Positions 35,382 to 45,383 of a stretch of 64,000 nucleotides of DNA are shown piece after piece. Under the pieces are notes generated by a model. It had not been told where the DNA came from. It worked only from the letters and a program-made list of their open reading frames with translations, and did not search any database. The position numbers were made by a program, and so were the translations under genes. This DNA is from CAVQWT01 sp963717705 (lineage in GTDB: Bacteria; Pseudomonadota; Gammaproteobacteria; Burkholderiales; Casimicrobiaceae): positions 372,001 to 436,000 of the forward strand of contig CAVQWT010000005.1 of the NCBI GenBank assembly GCA_963717705.1, written 5' to 3'. Each line of letters begins with the position of its first letter. Positions within the stretch are counted from its first letter, which is position 1.

Positions 35382-35494
35382 CTGCGTGGATTCCTGTGAT
35401 TCCGTCGGTTCGGGGCCGGGGCCGCGGTCCCGGGCGGTGCCGGCGCGCGGTCGGGACCGCGTGCCGGTCGGACGACCGGGGGCAAAACCTGGCA

Positions 35495-35524
35495 ATTCTA
35501 GGGGTTGGCGCGCCCGGAGGTCAA
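35495..35524 (-). promoter_or_regulatory. Candidate sigma-70 promoter of the cytochrome pair
   Basis: On the minus strand TTGACC (35524-35519) and TAGAAT (35500-35495) are 18 bp apart, placing transcription about 107 nt before the first cytochrome ATG. The -35 box lies just after the fdxA stop codon. Confidence 0.5.
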
Positions 35525-35539
35525 ACGGGTGCCCGGGAG

Positions 35540-35863
35540 TCAGCGCTCGAGGAACTCGCGCTTGCCCTTGACGCCCTTCCACTGGTCGGCGTCGGCGGGC
35601 GCCGGCTTGCGCTCGATGATCGGCTTCCACAGCTTCGAGAGCTCGGCGTTGATCGCCTTGAACGCCTCCTGGTCGGCCGGCACGTCGTCCTCGGCGTAGA
35701 TCGCCTCGACCGGGCACTCGGCGACGCACAGCGTGCAGTCGATGCACTCGTCCGGGTCGATGACCAGGAAGTTCGGCCCCTCGCGAAAGCAGTCGACGGG
35801 GCAGACATCGACGCAATCCGTGTATTTGCAGCGGATGCAGGTTTCGGTGACGACGTAGGTCAT
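35540..35863 (-). CDS. fdxA: Seven-iron ferredoxin FdxA
   Basis: A 107-residue [3Fe-4S][4Fe-4S] ferredoxin. TETCIRCKYTDCVDVCPVDC and CIDCTLCVAECPVEAIYAED match Azotobacter ferredoxin I: by analogy C9, C17 and C50 bind the 3Fe cluster, and C21, C40, C43 and C46 the 4Fe cluster. The C-terminal ~45 residues form the usual extension. It is a soluble one-electron carrier, often linked to oxidative stress. Divergent from trxA, a neighbourhood that is common in proteobacteria. Confidence 0.94.
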   Translation of the reverse strand: MTYVVTETCIRCKYTDCVDVCPVDCFREGPNFLVIDPDECIDCTLCVAECPVEAIYAEDDVPADQEAFKAINAELSKLWKPIIERKPAPADADQWKGVKGKREFLER

Positions 35864-36059
35864 GGCTTCGGCCCGTGGCGGCAAAGCTTGAATTCTAGCA
35901 AATCGGACCCCATTCTCCGGCCGCTGGACAAAGGAAACCGGCTTGCACCGACCCCGGGCTTCCGTTACCGTTGACCCGGGCGTCCGGCCGAACCGGACCC
36001 TGGCCGCGCCCCCCGGCCTCTCCCGACGCCGGCGCGGCGCCTCCCCCAAAGGAAACCCC

Positions 36060-36386
36060 ATGAGCGACCACATCAAGCACGTCACCGACGCCACGTTCGA
36101 GAAGGAAGTCCTGCAATCGACCACCCCGGTCCTCGTCGACTACTGGGCGGAGTGGTGCGGACCGTGCAAGATGATCGCGCCGGTGCTGGAGGACGTCGCC
36201 AAGTCGTACGCCGGCCGGCTGACGGTGGCGAAGCTCGACATCGACGCCAATCCGGGCGTGACCGGGCAGTTCGGCATCCGCGGCATCCCGACGCTGATCG
36301 TGTTCAAGGACGGCAAGCCGGCGGCGCAGAAGATGGGCGCGCTGTCGAAGTCGCAGATGACGGCCTTTGTTGACAGCGTGCTCTGA
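36060..36386 (+). CDS. trxA: Thioredoxin
   Basis: A 108-residue thioredoxin with active site WCGPC (C33 and C36), buried D26 in LVDYWAEWC, and cis-proline in the GIRGIPTLIVFKDG strand. It keeps cytosolic disulfides reduced and serves ribonucleotide reductase and other enzymes. The ATG at 36060 follows AAAGGAAA. It is upstream of rho, the classic proteobacterial order, and the rho promoter overlaps its last codons. Confidence 0.97.
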   Translation: MSDHIKHVTDATFEKEVLQSTTPVLVDYWAEWCGPCKMIAPVLEDVAKSYAGRLTVAKLDIDANPGVTGQFGIRGIPTLIVFKDGKPAAQKMGALSKSQMTAFVDSVL

Positions 36387-36398
36387 ACCCGTTAGTCT
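36370..36398 (+). promoter_or_regulatory. Candidate rho promoter overlapping the trxA 3' end
   Basis: A perfect TTGACA (36370-36375) lies in the last codons of trxA, followed after 17 bp by TAGTCT (36393-36398). Transcription would start near 36405, giving a leader of about 280 nt. Confidence 0.55.
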
Positions 36399-36686
36399 GA
36401 TTTTCGCGCGGACGGTGGCTCCCGGCTGATTGCAGCCGGAAGCACCGCCGCAGCGATGCGCGGCGCCGCCCCCGTCAGCGGGGTTCCTGCAGCGAAGCCG
36501 CCGGTTCCCCGACCCGAACCCCGTTACCCGCAGTACCTACCGCGCCCCGGGTGCGTCAACCCGGAATGCCCGCGGCCCGAAGTGCCATCGGCCGCCCCGC
36601 GCAGCACCCCCTTCCGCACCGCCGCGATCCATCCCCGCTCGCCTTCCCTGCTTTCCATCCCCGCTTTCCATCCTCCAAGCCCCGCC
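36387..36686 (+). other. Rho leader with C-rich, G-poor tract
   Basis: Three hundred bases without a gene between trxA and rho. The last ~59 nt (36628-36686) are about half C and only about a tenth G, full of CC and TC dinucleotides, and contain GCTTTCCATCC twice. This is the composition of a Rho-loading (rut) site. No Shine-Dalgarno sequence precedes the rho ATG. Confidence 0.55.
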
Positions 36687-37946
<1,260 letters not shown>

Positions 37947-37962
37947 GGTCGGGGCGCCGGCG

Positions 37963-39525
37963 TCAGCGCCGGCCGATGAACGAGAGTTCGCGCAGCTCGA
38001 CCGGTTCCGGGCCGGCGTTGCGCACCCGGTACCAGCGGTTCTGCGCGGCCAGCCTCGGCAGCAGCGCCTCGGCCCTCCCCGGGCCGTCGGTATTCAGCGT
38101 GGCGACTTCGTGCCAGCGGTCGTGGTCGGGGTGCCAGTTGCGAAACGGCAGCGCCTCGACCACCAGCTCGGCCGGCCCCCGGGTGTCGGCGACCACCGAA
38201 ATCGACGCGTAGGGCGCCATGTCGACCCGGAACGTCCGCTCCCCGGGCGCGAGCACGGGCCGCGGATGGTCGGCGTAACCCGCCATCTCGTAGAACGCGC
38301 TGCTGTCCATCACCACGGGCTTCGCGCAGTACGCGGACGAGAGGTCGGTGAACGGCGCCGGCTTGGGCACCCGCAGCAGCGTGAGCCTGAGCGCGGTCGG
38401 GTCGGGGCCGTACTCGCGGTTCATGCCCCCGGCGACCCAGAACGACGAACCGTCGTAGACCAGGCCGGTGATCCACTTCATGCCGAGCGACAGTTCGCGA
38501 CAGCTGGCACCGCCGTCGTTGCTGAGGTAGAGATACCCGCCGGAGTCGGCGCGGATGGTGTCGCTGACGAAGGCGTAGCTGTCGCTCGCCGCGGCGAGCA
38601 GCCCGTCGGGTGTCGCCACGAGCGAGCGGAACTGGTGATAGTCGTGGCGCGCCTTGCCGAGCGCGTACTCGAAATCCGCCAGCTCGATCGACTGCGCGTT
38701 GTCCTGCACGCGCAGCACGCCGCCGGAGAGCGACTCGTTGCCGACGTAGACGTGCTTGCCGTCGCCGGCGAGACCCACCAGCCGGTAGCCGGGCCGCTCG
38801 CGCAGCACGTAGCGGAACCCCGCCAGCGTGCCGTCCGCGTCCAGCGACTCGAACGTCGTCACCCCGCTGCCGGCCCCCGACGGGTCGTCGCCCCCCGTCA
38901 CCCACAACCTCGACGCGCGGCCCAGGGTCGCGCTCCGGTGCAGCAGGACCTCGTGCACGTGGTGGGCAAACACATCGCCCAGTTCCTGCCGGCGCCACGT
39001 GACCCCGTCGTCGAGGCTGAACCAGAAATGGGCCGGCGACACGTAGACCGACAGCGCCACCATCTCGCGGGGCGGCGTGCCGAACCAGCCCGCCGTCGCG
39101 TTGCCGCCCTTGGTCGTGCCCCACGGCGGATCCGTCGCCACCGTGCGCGTGAACGTTCCCGCACCCGCCGGCCGGCGCCAGACGACGCCGCGCTCCGGCC
39201 CGTCGTGCCGGTCGCGCCCGAGCAGCAGCACCGTTCCTCGCGGCGTGTCGACGATGGCATCGATGTGCTGCTCGCCATGGAGCGCGAGCGCGCCCGCGCG
39301 GCGGTTGACTTCCGGGACCTCGTGCCAGTAGCGGCCGCCGTTGTCCGACCAGAACACGAAGGCATTCGCGACCACGACGTAGAGGCGCGCATCGGCGGCG
39401 GTCCATGCGAGCGCATGTATGCGCGCCTCGGCGGCCGGCCCCGCATGGGCAGGCTCGAGGTACGCGGGGTCGATCCGCCGCAGGTGCGGCGCGAGGTCGA
39501 CGAATTCGATCGCGGCATCGTTCAT
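37963..39525 (-). CDS. Beta-propeller-like protein with Asp-box (BNR) repeats
   Basis: A 520-residue protein without signal peptide or membrane helix. At least three Asp-box motifs (S-x-D-x-G-x-x-W) are visible: VFWSDNGGRYWHEV near residue 60, WFSLDDGVTWRRQEL near residue 175 and YLYLSNDGGASCREL near residue 335. Such boxes occur in sialidase-like and other propellers; catalytic sialidase residues are not evident. Between them are many strand-like segments (RLYVVVANAF, YRLVGLAGDGKHVYVGNESL, ITGLVYDGSSFWVAGG). It lies 24 bp after the unknown gene at 39550-40626 on the same strand, so they form an operon wedged between rho and rpmE. I assign no function. Confidence 0.65.
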   Translation of the reverse strand: MNDAAIEFVDLAPHLRRIDPAYLEPAHAGPAAEARIHALAWTAADARLYVVVANAFVFWSDNGGRYWHEVPEVNRRAGALALHGEQHIDAIVDTPRGTVLLLGRDRHDGPERGVVWRRPAGAGTFTRTVATDPPWGTTKGGNATAGWFGTPPREMVALSVYVSPAHFWFSLDDGVTWRRQELGDVFAHHVHEVLLHRSATLGRASRLWVTGGDDPSGAGSGVTTFESLDADGTLAGFRYVLRERPGYRLVGLAGDGKHVYVGNESLSGGVLRVQDNAQSIELADFEYALGKARHDYHQFRSLVATPDGLLAAASDSYAFVSDTIRADSGGYLYLSNDGGASCRELSLGMKWITGLVYDGSSFWVAGGMNREYGPDPTALRLTLLRVPKPAPFTDLSSAYCAKPVVMDSSAFYEMAGYADHPRPVLAPGERTFRVDMAPYASISVVADTRGPAELVVEALPFRNWHPDHDRWHEVATLNTDGPGRAEALLPRLAAQNRWYRVRNAGPEPVELRELSFIGRR

Positions 39526-39549
39526 GGCGTTCTCTCGCGGCGGCCCCGG

Positions 39550-40626
39550 TCAACGTCGCCGGCGGGTCGTCACCCGCACCGTACCCACCGCGCGCTCCCC
39601 CTCGTAGATGTCGTGAACGGTGATCGCGCCCGCGTCCCCGCGCTCGACCACGGTCGAGCGGATCCGGAAGTCCTCGGCGCCCTGCGTCGGCGACCACCAT
39701 TCGATCGCCAGCTCGCCCGGCACGCCCCCGTCGTCGATCACCCGCGCCGCGTGGACCGCCATGCCCTCGAGAATCCGGCCGAAGGGATGGTGGCGACGAC
39801 CGAGCGGCTCGGCCGCGCCGCCGACCGGATTTCCGAGCAGGCGCAGCAGGTCGCGCGGGAACAGCCATTCCCAGGTCGCCTTGCCCTGCTCGTCCTCGTA
39901 GCGCCGGAGCACGCGCGGGCGGCGCAGGGAGAACAGATCCGGCGCGGGCGCCTCGGGTGCCTGGACCAGCGCCGGCGCGGTGTCGCTCCAGACGTCCAGG
40001 CCCTCCCACGCCGGGGGGGCCGGAGGCGCGATGCGATCCTCCTCGCCGGGCGGCGCCGGGCGGCGCGCGCGTGCGCCGGAGGCGGAGGCGCGCGGCACGC
40101 GCGGCGAAACCGGCGCGTCCGGGGTCCGGCGCGGGTCGATGGTGTAGAGGCCGTCGGCGTCGCCGGCAACCGAGACGAAGACGAACTCCCCGGCCACGAC
40201 CACGTCACCGCGCGCCCGACTGAACGTGCGGTACGGCAGGCGTGCAAACCGCCCCAGCTCGGCCAGCCGGCAAGTCGCGACCAGCGTCTCGTCGGGCGCG
40301 CAGGCGCGCCCCCAGCGGACGACGTTGCTCACGCCGGTCCATGTGTTCACGCCGTCGAAGCCGACCGGCTCGACGACCGCATACGCCGCCGTGCCGGCCG
40401 CACCCACGGGAATCGTCCACTCGAAGGCTCCGCCCTCGCCGAGCGCCGGGCCCCCGTCCTCGCGCAGCGACAGGAACCGGAGCAGGCCGGGACCGAACTC
40501 GATGACCGCCTCGTCGCCGACGGTAAAGGTCCGCAGGTCGGCCCGCCGCGCGGAAACGATCCGCGGCCGCGTGACGCAAAGGTCATCGCCGGGGGGGGGA
40601 ATGTGCGGCGCACCGGAATGGGTCAT
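39550..40626 (-). CDS. Hypothetical protein, operon partner of the Asp-box protein
   Basis: A 358-residue soluble protein that I do not recognise. The ATG at 40626 opens MTHSGAPHIPPPGDDLCVTR; longer frames upstream would invade the rpmE promoter. Residues ~30-165 read as beta-rich (RTFTVGDEAVIEFGPGLLRF, GDVVVAGEFVFVSVAG, ADGLYTIDPRRTPD). Residues ~185-225 are a low-complexity Pro/Ala/Arg linker. The rest (RRYEDEQGKATWEWLFPRD, AIEWWSPTQGAEDFRI, TVHDIYEGERAVGTVRV) is again strand-rich, with several Trp. No signal peptide. Likely cotranscribed with and perhaps bound to the downstream Asp-box protein. Confidence 0.6.
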   Translation of the reverse strand: MTHSGAPHIPPPGDDLCVTRPRIVSARRADLRTFTVGDEAVIEFGPGLLRFLSLREDGGPALGEGGAFEWTIPVGAAGTAAYAVVEPVGFDGVNTWTGVSNVVRWGRACAPDETLVATCRLAELGRFARLPYRTFSRARGDVVVAGEFVFVSVAGDADGLYTIDPRRTPDAPVSPRVPRASASGARARRPAPPGEEDRIAPPAPPAWEGLDVWSDTAPALVQAPEAPAPDLFSLRRPRVLRRYEDEQGKATWEWLFPRDLLRLLGNPVGGAAEPLGRRHHPFGRILEGMAVHAARVIDDGGVPGELAIEWWSPTQGAEDFRIRSTVVERGDAGAITVHDIYEGERAVGTVRVTTRRRR

Positions 40627-40734
40627 CGGGCGGGACCGTCGACATGGGGCCGGGAGGGACACACCGCGCGAGACTATCACGGGCGCAGACGGCGAGAACC
40701 GGCCGGCGGCCCGTCCGGCTCGCCCGCCACGACC

Positions 40735-40763
40735 TTGCGGAATCCCCCCGATCAGGGCATAAT
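40735..40763 (+). promoter_or_regulatory. Sigma-70-like promoter of rpmE
   Basis: TTGCGG (40735-40740) and CATAAT (40758-40763) are 17 bp apart within an AT-rich CATAATTATCG patch, unusual for this GC-rich window. Transcription would start about 110 nt before the rpmE ATG. Confidence 0.6.
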
Positions 40764-40879
40764 TATCGTTTTCCGTCAGTGCCCTTGGAAACCCGGTTTC
40801 CGGCCGCACCTGACACTGCCGACCCGGCGCGCCAGCGGGGCAATCAAGCCCCGGCGCGTGGGCCGCACGAGAGGACACC

Positions 40880-41110
40880 ATGAAGGCCGACATCCATCCG
40901 AAGTACGCCGAAATCCAGGTCACCTGCAGCTGCGGGAACACCTTCACCACGCGCTCCGCCGTCGTGAAGCCCCTGCGCCTCGAAGTCTGCTCGGCGTGCC
41001 ACCCGTTCTACACCGGCAAGCAGAAGGTGATGGACACCGCGGGTCGCATCGACAAGTTCCGTCAGCGCTACGGCACCAAGGCCGCCGGCGGCGTCGCCCC
41101 GAAGGCCTGA
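40880..41110 (+). CDS. rpmE: 50S ribosomal protein L31, zinc-binding type
   Basis: A 76-residue ribosomal protein. MKADIHPKYAEIQVTCSCGN and EVCSACHPFYTGKQKVMD are the L31 landmarks. The zinc ligands C16, C18, C37 and C40 are present, which makes this the C+ form; C- paralogues replace it under zinc starvation, but none is in this window. GAGG lies just before the ATG. It has its own promoter and a strong terminator. Confidence 0.97.
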   Translation: MKADIHPKYAEIQVTCSCGNTFTTRSAVVKPLRLEVCSACHPFYTGKQKVMDTAGRIDKFRQRYGTKAAGGVAPKA

Positions 41111-41144
41111 TCGCGGCGGTGGCAGCGGGTAACCGCCCGGAATG

Positions 41145-41172
41145 AAGGCAGCTTCGGCTGCCTTTGTTTTTT
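41145..41172 (+). terminator. Rho-independent terminator of rpmE
   Basis: AAGGCAGC, loop TTCG, GCTGCCTT, then a T-rich run to 41172. It lies 35 bp after the rpmE stop. Confidence 0.92.
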
Positions 41173-41239
41173 CCGGCGCGAGCCGCAACCCCTCCCTCCC
41201 GGCTCCGCCCACCCGGCTCGTCCAACCCACTCACCGACC

Positions 41240-42928
41240 GTGGCCCGCTCCCAGCCCGTGATCTCGTCGCGCGACCCGCCCGACCTGTCGCCGTCGGCGC
41301 CCTTTCGCCGCTGGAAGGAGGCCGGGCTGGTGCTGCTGCTGGCGTCGTGGGTGCTGCTCGGACTCGTCGGCCACGACCCGTGGAAGACCGAGGACGCGAC
41401 GGCGTTCGGCGTCGCCCGGGGCATGATGAACGGCGGCAGCGTGCTCGCCCCCTCGCTCGCGGGCGAGCCCTACGTCGGCCGCCCGCCGCTGGTGCACGCG
41501 CTGGCCGCGCTCGCCGGCACCGCACTCGCGCCGCCGCTGGCACCGCACGACGCCGCGCGGCTCGCGACCGGGGTGCTGCTGGCGCTGACGCTGCTGTTCG
41601 CGTCGCTGGCGACCACCGAACTCGGCGGCCGCACGCTGCGCTGGCTGCCGATGCTGATGCTGGCGGGGTCGATCGGCATGTGGGACCGCGCGCATCACCT
41701 GGCGCCGGAGATCGGGCTGCTGGCCGCGATCGCGGCGGGGATGTACGGCTTCGCGCTGGCGCTGCGGCGTCCCGTCGCCGGCGGCATCACGCTCGGTCTC
41801 GCGGCCGGGCTGGGGTTCCTCGCCTGCGGCATCGCCGGCCCGCTGTGGCTGGTGGTGACGGCGGTGGCGCTGCCGGCTTTCTGCGCGGCCTGGCGGACGC
41901 GCGGTCACGCGATCACCGCCGCGGTCGCGCTGGCGATCGCCGTGCCGCTGGTCGCCGCGTGGCCGCTGGCGCTGGCCGCCCGCTCGCCTGCGCACCTCGC
42001 CGCTTGGTGGGCGGACCAGGACGCCGGCGACTGGCTGGCCCCGCTGCTGCGTCCCGCGTCCAGCAACGTGTTCTGGCACCTCCGCAATCTCGCGTGGTTC
42101 GCGTTTCCCGCGCTGCCCCTCGCGCTGTGGACGTTGTGGATTCGCGGTCGCGGCTTCAACGGCGGCCTCCGCGATCCCGCGGTGCAGCTTCCGGCGACGA
42201 TGGCGGCGGTGATCTTCGTCAGCGTCAGCGTGATGGCCGAGCCGCGCGCGATCATCGCGCTGCCGCTGCTGGTGCCGCTGGCGATGCTGGCATCGATCGA
42301 GTTCGACACGCTGAAGCGGGGCTTCTCCGGAGCGCTCGACTGGTTCGGCATCCTCACCCTCGGCCTGGTCGCCGCGCTGGTCTGGCTGCTGTGGTTCGAC
42401 ACCTGGTCGAACGGCATGACGCTGCGCATCGCGCGGCTGTTCCGCGACACCGAAGTGGGCTTCAAGCCGCCCTTCCAGCCGCTGGCGATGGGCATCTCGG
42501 TGTTCCTCACCGCGCTGTGGCTGGCCCTGGTGCGGCCGGCGCGGCGGTCGAACCGGCGCGCGCTCCTGAACTGGACCGCGGGCGTCGTGCTGGTCTGGGG
42601 CCTCTACGCCGCGCTGTGGCTGCCGTACCTCGACTCGCGCCGCAGCTACCGCAGCGTCGCCGTCGACGCCGCGCTGCACGTGCCCGCACGGGGTTGCATC
42701 GCCAGCCGCAACCTGGGCGAGCCGCAGCGCGCGCTGTTCGAGTACTTCGGCGGGATCGTGACGGTGCGCGAGGAGAGCATGCCCGCGCAGGGATGCACCG
42801 CGCTGCTGGTCCAGTACGGCCGCGACGGCGAGGTCAATCCTCCTGCCGGCTGGGACGTCGCGTGGCAGGGACGCCGCCGCGGCGACGACAGCGAGCTGTT
42901 CGTCCTCTACCGGAAGGCGGGAACGTGA
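41240..42928 (+). CDS. ArnT-like membrane glycosyltransferase family protein
   Basis: A 562-residue protein with about 12 membrane segments, starting at a GTG. The first periplasmic loop has LVGHDPWKTEDATAFGVARG, like the D-x-x-x-x-D/E motif that binds polyprenyl-phosphate sugars in GT-C enzymes (ArnT/PMT type), and EPYVGRPPLVHALAALAGTA matches the conserved P-P-L segment. After residue ~470 comes a soluble C-terminal domain with two cysteines (ARGCIASRNLG and PAQGCTALLVQYG). It would transfer a sugar from a lipid carrier to lipid A, protein or glycan; the acceptor is unknown. The stop overlaps the obgE start (GTGA). Confidence 0.78.
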   Translation: MARSQPVISSRDPPDLSPSAPFRRWKEAGLVLLLASWVLLGLVGHDPWKTEDATAFGVARGMMNGGSVLAPSLAGEPYVGRPPLVHALAALAGTALAPPLAPHDAARLATGVLLALTLLFASLATTELGGRTLRWLPMLMLAGSIGMWDRAHHLAPEIGLLAAIAAGMYGFALALRRPVAGGITLGLAAGLGFLACGIAGPLWLVVTAVALPAFCAAWRTRGHAITAAVALAIAVPLVAAWPLALAARSPAHLAAWWADQDAGDWLAPLLRPASSNVFWHLRNLAWFAFPALPLALWTLWIRGRGFNGGLRDPAVQLPATMAAVIFVSVSVMAEPRAIIALPLLVPLAMLASIEFDTLKRGFSGALDWFGILTLGLVAALVWLLWFDTWSNGMTLRIARLFRDTEVGFKPPFQPLAMGISVFLTALWLALVRPARRSNRRALLNWTAGVVLVWGLYAALWLPYLDSRRSYRSVAVDAALHVPARGCIASRNLGEPQRALFEYFGGIVTVREESMPAQGCTALLVQYGRDGEVNPPAGWDVAWQGRRRGDDSELFVLYRKAGT

Positions 42929-44049
42929 GATTCGTCGACGAAGCAACGATCGAAGTCCTGGCCGGGGACGGGGGCAACGGCGCGGCCAGCTTCCGCCGCG
43001 AGAAGTTCGTGCCGCGCGGGGGCCCCGACGGCGGCGACGGCGGCCGCGGCGGCAGCGTCTGGGTCCAGGCGGACCGCAACATCAACACGCTGATCGACTA
43101 TCGCTACGCGCGAATCCACCGCGCGAAGCGGGGCGAGAACGGCCGCGGCGCCGAGTGCTACGGCAAGGGCGCCGACGACATCCTGCTGCGCGTTCCCGTC
43201 GGCACCGTGCTGACCGACGCCGACAGCGGCGAGTTCATCGCCGATCTTGCGACCGATGGCGCGCGCACGCTCGCGGCCAAGGGCGGCAAGGGTGGCCTCG
43301 GCAACATCCACTTCAAGTCGTCGACCAACCGCGCGCCGCGGCAGTGCACGCCCGGCGAGAAGGGCGAGCAGCGGCGGATCCGCTTCGAGCTCAAGGTGCT
43401 GGCCGACGTCGGCCTGCTGGGGATGCCCAACGCGGGCAAGAGCACGCTCATCCGCGCGATCTCGGCGGCCAAGCCGAAGGTCGCCGACTATCCGTTCACC
43501 ACGCTCGCGCCCAACCTCGGCGTCGTGCGCACCGACGAGGGCCGCAGCTTCGTCGTCGCCGACATTCCCGGCCTGATCGAGGGGGCCGCCGAAGGTGCGG
43601 GGCTCGGCCACCGCTTCCTGCGGCACCTCGCCCGCACGCGGATACTGCTGCACCTCGTCGACATCGTGCCGCCGGATCCCGAGGCGGACCCGGTGAAGGA
43701 CGCGAAAGCGATCGTCAAGGAGCTTCAGCACTACGATCCGGCACTGTTCGACAAGCCGCGCTGGCTGGTGCTGAACAAGCTCGACCTGGTGCCCGAGGAG
43801 GAGCGCGCGGCGCGGGTCAAGGCGTTCGTCAAGGCGTTCAAGTGGAAGGGCCCGGTGTTCGCGATCGCCGCGGTCAACGGCACCGGTTGCCGCGACCTCG
43901 TCTGGAAGCTGCAGGACTGGCTCGACGCGCATCCGGCCGCCCCCCGACTGGTGCCGGACGCGGACCGCGATGCCGACGGCGAGCCGATGCCCGATGCGGC
44001 CGCCGCCACCGCGGCGCCTGCCGCCGATGCCGATGGCGGTTCGGCGTGA
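42925..44049 (+). CDS. obgE: GTPase Obg
   Basis: A 374-residue ribosome-associated GTPase. The N-terminal glycine-rich Obg fold (residues 1-158) is clear: VLAGDGGNGAASFRREKFVP and GGDGGRGGSVWVQADRNINT. The G domain follows with P-loop GMPNAGKSTLIRAIS, switch region YPFTTLAPNLG, DIPGLIEGAAEG, and NKLDLVPEEE for guanine recognition. The C-terminal ~40 residues are acidic/Ala-rich and variable. It starts at a GTG overlapping the preceding stop, so it is coupled to the glycosyltransferase gene. proB follows by 13 bp. Confidence 0.97.
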   Translation: MRFVDEATIEVLAGDGGNGAASFRREKFVPRGGPDGGDGGRGGSVWVQADRNINTLIDYRYARIHRAKRGENGRGAECYGKGADDILLRVPVGTVLTDADSGEFIADLATDGARTLAAKGGKGGLGNIHFKSSTNRAPRQCTPGEKGEQRRIRFELKVLADVGLLGMPNAGKSTLIRAISAAKPKVADYPFTTLAPNLGVVRTDEGRSFVVADIPGLIEGAAEGAGLGHRFLRHLARTRILLHLVDIVPPDPEADPVKDAKAIVKELQHYDPALFDKPRWLVLNKLDLVPEEERAARVKAFVKAFKWKGPVFAIAAVNGTGCRDLVWKLQDWLDAHPAAPRLVPDADRDADGEPMPDAAAATAAPAADADGGSA

Positions 44050-44062
44050 GGGACTCGCCGGC

Positions 44063-45184
44063 ATGACCTCGCCCGTCGCGTCCGCCCGCCGCCTCGTCGT
44101 CAAGGTCGGCTCCAGCCTCGTCACCGACGAGGGCCGCGGCCTCGATCACGCCGCCGTCGCCCGCTGGGCCGCGCAGATCGCCGCGCTCGCCGGCGCGGGC
44201 AAGGAGGTCGTGCTGGTGTCGTCAGGGGCGATCGCCGAGGGCATCAAGCGCCTCGGCTGGACGTCGCGCCCTTCGTCGATGCACGAGCTGCAGGCCGCGG
44301 CGGCCGTCGGCCAGATGGGCCTGATCCAGGCGTACGAGCGCGCGTTCGCCGAGCACGGCCTCAAGACCGCGCAGATCCTGCTGACGCATGAGGACCTCGC
44401 CGACCGGCGACGCTACCTCAACGCCCGCTCGACGCTGACGACGCTGATCGGCCTGTCGGTGATCGCGATCATCAACGAGAACGACACCGTCACCACCGAC
44501 GAGATCAAGGTCGGCGACAACGACACGCTCGGCGCGCTGGTCACCAATCTCATCGACGCCGACGTGCTGGTGCTGCTCACCGACCAGCCGGGCCTCTACA
44601 CCGCCGATCCGCGCCGCGATCCCGCGGCGACGCTGGTCGGCGAAGCGCGCGCCGGCGACCCGGCGCTGGAGGCGATGGCCGGCGGCGCCGGCAGCGCGCT
44701 GGGGCGCGGCGGCATGCTCACCAAGGTGCTGGCGGCGAAGCGCGCGGCGCGATCCGGCGCGTCGACGGTGATCGCCAGCGGCCGCGAGCCCGAGGTCCTG
44801 ACACGGTTGGCCGCCGGCGAGCCGCTCGGCACCGCGCTGATCGCGGAAACGCAGCCGCTGGCGGCGCGCAAGCAGTGGCTCGCCGACCACGTCCAGCTCG
44901 CCGGCCGCCTGACGCTCGACGCGGGTGCGGCGCGCGCGCTGATCCGCGAGGGCAAGAGCCTGCTGCCGATCGGCGTCGTCGCCGTCGACGGGGTGTTCGA
45001 GCGCGGCGAGGTCGTCGGCTGCTTCGACGCCGACGGCCGCGAGCTCGCACGCGGACTCGTCAACTACGGCGCGGCCGACACGACGCGGATCCTGCGCCGG
45101 CCCTCGGCCGAGATCGAGGCGATCCTCGGCTACGTCGACGAGCCCGAGCTCATCCACCGCGACAACCTCGTGCTCCTCGGCTGA
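44063..45184 (+). CDS. proB: Glutamate 5-kinase
   Basis: A 373-residue enzyme that phosphorylates glutamate, the first step of proline synthesis. The amino-acid-kinase domain spans ~10-260 (RRLVVKVGSSLVTDEGRGLD, VLVSSGAIAEGIKRLGW, GDNDTLGALVTNLIDADVLV, GRGGMLTKVLAAKRAARSGA). A PUA domain occupies ~285-370 (GRLTLDAGAARALIREGKSL, RGEVVGCFDADGRELARGLV). The ATG at 44063 is used. No proA is adjacent. The obgE-proB order with rppH nearby is typical of betaproteobacteria. Confidence 0.96.
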   Translation: MTSPVASARRLVVKVGSSLVTDEGRGLDHAAVARWAAQIAALAGAGKEVVLVSSGAIAEGIKRLGWTSRPSSMHELQAAAAVGQMGLIQAYERAFAEHGLKTAQILLTHEDLADRRRYLNARSTLTTLIGLSVIAIINENDTVTTDEIKVGDNDTLGALVTNLIDADVLVLLTDQPGLYTADPRRDPAATLVGEARAGDPALEAMAGGAGSALGRGGMLTKVLAAKRAARSGASTVIASGREPEVLTRLAAGEPLGTALIAETQPLAARKQWLADHVQLAGRLTLDAGAARALIREGKSLLPIGVVAVDGVFERGEVVGCFDADGRELARGLVNYGAADTTRILRRPSAEIEAILGYVDEPELIHRDNLVLLG

Positions 45185-45383
45185 GCGGCGCGGCGGGGAC
45201 GGACTTCGGCGCGCGCGTCGCGCCGCCCGCAGCGCTGCTGCCCCCCGATCCGGCGGGGCATGCCGCCTTGGCGCGGCCACGCGCACGGCACTTCCGTTCC
45301 CCGCCTCCGCCCGGGAAAAGGTTGAGCGGGGAGGTACCGATCGCCTACACTGGCCAGGTCAACGCCACCGGAGGGGAACGGAT

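Noticed and set aside
37956..37973. GCCGGCG/CGCCGGC hairpin as the rho terminator
   Set aside because: It has no T-run and overlaps the stop codon of the convergent gene; GC-rich hairpins of this size are common here.
38110..41145. 1011-codon plus-strand frame between rho and rpmE
   Set aside because: It is Arg/His/Val-rich noise that overlaps rpmE in another frame; the minus-strand Asp-box frame has strand-like, motif-bearing sequence instead.
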